This document shows positions 62,505 through 64,000 of a stretch of DNA of 64,000 bases, one piece after another. The notes beneath the pieces are model-generated. The model worked only from the letters and a program-made list of their open reading frames with translations. It did not search any database and had not been told where the DNA came from. The stretch comes from Desulfocicer sp963675955 (GTDB taxonomy: Bacteria; Desulfobacterota; Desulfobacteria; Desulfobacterales; Desulfobacteraceae), in the NCBI GenBank assembly GCA_963675955.2, contig CAXXVR010000008.1, positions 124,001-188,000 of the forward strand. The letters are read 5' to 3'. A program made the translations under genes and the position numbers. Numbering within the stretch: the first letter of the stretch is position 1; each line of letters starts with the position of its first letter.

Positions 62505-63175
62505 TTCCCTGGAAACAGCTGGATATCACCACCACCCCGGATGGGAAAAATAAAGTTATTTTGCTCCAGCGGGATCAGGAATATTCCATTCGGGTAGATG
62601 GTCAGGAGTTGATGAACAGTCGCAGAAGCGCATCGGAAAAGGCCCTGGGAACATTGGCCTGCCACCCTGTTGCCCACCGACCAGGGGCAAAGGTGATTAT
62701 CGGAGGCCTTGGCATGGGATTTACCCTTGCATCGGCCCTTGCCCATTTACACCACAATGCAAGCGTTGTTCAGGTGGAACTTTTGCCAGCCATGGTTCAC
62801 TGGCATGAAACGTTTATGGGCCATTTGTGCAATCATGCTTTAAAGGATGGGCGGGTTCAGGTGGAAGTACAGGATATCGTCCATTATCTTTACAACGAAA
62901 AACAAACCGTTGATGCCATTATCCTGGATGTGGACAATGGTCCCGAGGGATTGACCCAGGAAGGCAACAACCAACTCTACAATGAGGCAGGGCTTAAAAT
63001 GTTAAATCGTCGCCTTATCCCCGGCGGAGTGCTGGCGGTGTGGTCTGCAAGTGAGTGTGACCCCTTCACCCGGAGGCTTCAATCCGCAGGTTTTTCAGTT
63101 AAGGCCCATACTGTTTTTGCCCGCCCCAACAAAAAGGGGGGGCGGCACACCATCTGGATTGCCACATCCCGGTGA
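62501..63175 (+). CDS. Spermidine synthase-like methyltransferase-fold protein
   Basis: 224 residues; KVIIGGLGMGFTLASALAHL is the glycine-rich SAM-binding loop, VVQVELLPAMVHW and ILDVDNGPEGLTQ the following conserved parts of the polyamine-synthase fold. No ligand residue pattern proves spermidine formation, and the chain is shorter than typical. It overlaps rlmD by four bases (ATGA), so it is translationally coupled. Confidence 0.75.
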   Translation: MIPWKQLDITTTPDGKNKVILLQRDQEYSIRVDGQELMNSRRSASEKALGTLACHPVAHRPGAKVIIGGLGMGFTLASALAHLHHNASVVQVELLPAMVHWHETFMGHLCNHALKDGRVQVEVQDIVHYLYNEKQTVDAIILDVDNGPEGLTQEGNNQLYNEAGLKMLNRRLIPGGVLAVWSASECDPFTRRLQSAGFSVKAHTVFARPNKKGGRHTIWIATSR

Positions 63176-63185
63176 TTGATTCCAT

Positions 63186-64000
63186 TTAAAGGCGTTTAAT
63201 GCAGTTCTGTGGCTGAAATTCCCGGGTGGTCAAAATTTTTCGCTGTTCAAACAGGGCAATAATCGCCTGATCCATGGTGTACCCGGTATCGACATAGGAG
63301 ACATGGCCGGACAGATCCGGGTAACCGTCACCACCGGTGGCAATGAAGTTGTTCAAGGCAAGTTTATAAAGGGTTTCATCCTCCACCGGGTGTCCATTAA
63401 TTGCAAGCGTCACCAGATGATTGTCTTTTAGGGTGGCACAGATGCCATGAATCTGTGGAAAACAACCTTGGCCCATTGGAAAAGACAATACCTTTTCCAG
63501 ATAGATTTTAAGCGCATTACCGGTTAAGGTCACCTGGCTTATGGTATTGCCAAATGGGTGAATTTTAATAAGATCCCGGAAGGTCACCGGACCTTTTGCC
63601 AGGCTGTCCCGAATGCCGCCACTGTTTTGAATGGCAATGTCACAATGACTTATGGATGCCATGGCCTGGGTTACCAGATTACCAAGGTTGGTTTCCTGGT
63701 TGCGAATCACATCCCGATCGCCTTCAAAATAGCCGTCCACAGTACCCACCGGGTTGTTTAACTGTTTTTGCACCTTTGCAACATAGGGTGCCAGCAGGGC
63801 TGTCATACCGGCATGGGGCGCAATCTTTGCCGGAAGCCCTTGGGCCTGCATCTCATCCAAAGGGATGGGGATCGGAAGGTTTTGTTTCAAATTCACGGGT
63901 ATAAGCTGATAATTTTTCACAACCACGCCGTTTTTCGGGGAATATTCCAGGTCCGTACGGGTAAGATATTTTCCCCATTCCCCCGACTGTACAATAAGCG
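63186..64000 (-). CDS. 5'-nucleotidase/UshA-type C-terminal part, cut by the window end
   Basis: The frame is open to position 64000; 271 residues are visible. DVIRNQETNLGNLVTQAM, ALNNFIATGGDGYPDL and IQNSGGIRDSLAKGPVTFRD are the signature of the 5'-nucleotidase C-terminal domain, which binds the nucleotide base and is periplasmic in UshA. The catalytic metallophosphatase domain lies outside the window. It converges with the spermidine-synthase-like gene. Confidence 0.88.
   Translation of the reverse strand, partial: LIVQSGEWGKYLTRTDLEYSPKNGVVVKNYQLIPVNLKQNLPIPIPLDEMQAQGLPAKIAPHAGMTALLAPYVAKVQKQLNNPVGTVDGYFEGDRDVIRNQETNLGNLVTQAMASISHCDIAIQNSGGIRDSLAKGPVTFRDLIKIHPFGNTISQVTLTGNALKIYLEKVLSFPMGQGCFPQIHGICATLKDNHLVTLAINGHPVEDETLYKLALNNFIATGGDGYPDLSGHVSYVDTGYTMDQAIIALFEQRKILTTREFQPQNCIKRL

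Noticed and set aside
1..64000. CRISPR arrays and pyrrolysine (UAG) readthrough
   Set aside because: No regularly spaced repeats were seen, and no MttB/MtmB/MtbB-like gene with an internal UAG is present.

Overview
The window looks like chromosomal DNA of an anaerobic, sulfate-reducing-type Desulfobacterota (Desulfobacteraceae-like) bacterium. This rests on gene content only: several HdrD/GlpC-type CCG iron-sulfur proteins, multihaem c-type cytochromes fused to membrane cytochrome b, a tungsten-type aldehyde oxidoreductase homologue, several corrinoid methyltransferases, and in-frame UGA codons best read as selenocysteine. No rRNA and no complete tRNA is present, so the taxon is an inference.

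Layout. 1-1.4 kb: the edge of an integrated element (frameshifted integrase, tRNA-Arg 3' fragment serving as att site, terminator, REP-like repeat). 1.4-2.1 kb: pspA. 2.6-9.1 kb (minus strand): a putative uptake-and-redox operon with a dimeric-barrel protein, a fumarate-reductase-like flavoprotein, an NMT1/TauABC-type importer and a CCG-type Fe-S subunit (thiol:fumarate-reductase-like pair). 9.4-10.1 kb: promoter, palindrome and a universal stress protein. 10.4-20.1 kb (minus strand): a nine-gene block with ferredoxin, a short AOR-like protein, an amidotransferase-like protein, a six-haem cytochrome, cytochrome b, a seven-haem/cytochrome-b fusion, an HdrD-like protein, an unknown protein and a CobW GTPase. 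20.4-32.8 kb (plus strand): an FCD/GntR regulator, GlcD/GlcF-like oxidase, permease, UroD-family methyltransferase, a ureohydrolase, an acylating-type aldehyde dehydrogenase, a radical SAM-GNAT fusion and a PurM-like protein; the last two resemble parts of the Nit1C (Sll0787/MSMEG_0568) cluster. The same palindrome (AAACATC-N-GATGTTT) sits at the same distance from a TTGACA box in front of the regulator and of the ureohydrolase, so these blocks are probably one regulon.

33.2-51.9 kb: a NarL-type two-component system followed by a corrinoid methyl-transfer region (two corrinoid proteins, an MtrH-like methyltransferase, two UroD-family methyltransferases, a RamA-like activator, a SUMF1-like protein, CobC-like phosphatase, CobO-like adenosyltransferase, second CobW). 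Its downstream part is the most remarkable piece. A UroD-family methyltransferase has UGA at the position of a conserved C-terminal Cys, and next to it lie four small thioredoxin-fold genes. Two of those genes have UGA at the first Cys of a CxxC motif. Each in-frame continuation matches its paralogues, and two of the three UGAs are followed by a clean hairpin with a GGU loop. I propose a selenol/thiol-dependent corrinoid methyl-transfer system; its substrate is unknown.

52-64 kb: housekeeping and surface-sugar genes (Tag glycosylase, EI24-like membrane protein, aminopeptidase N, rmlB-rmlA-rmlC without rmlD, hydrolase, RlmD-like methyltransferase, spermidine-synthase-like protein, 5'-nucleotidase cut by the window end). 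REP-like repeats and relics of IS elements, including a MITE-like copy, are scattered through the window.
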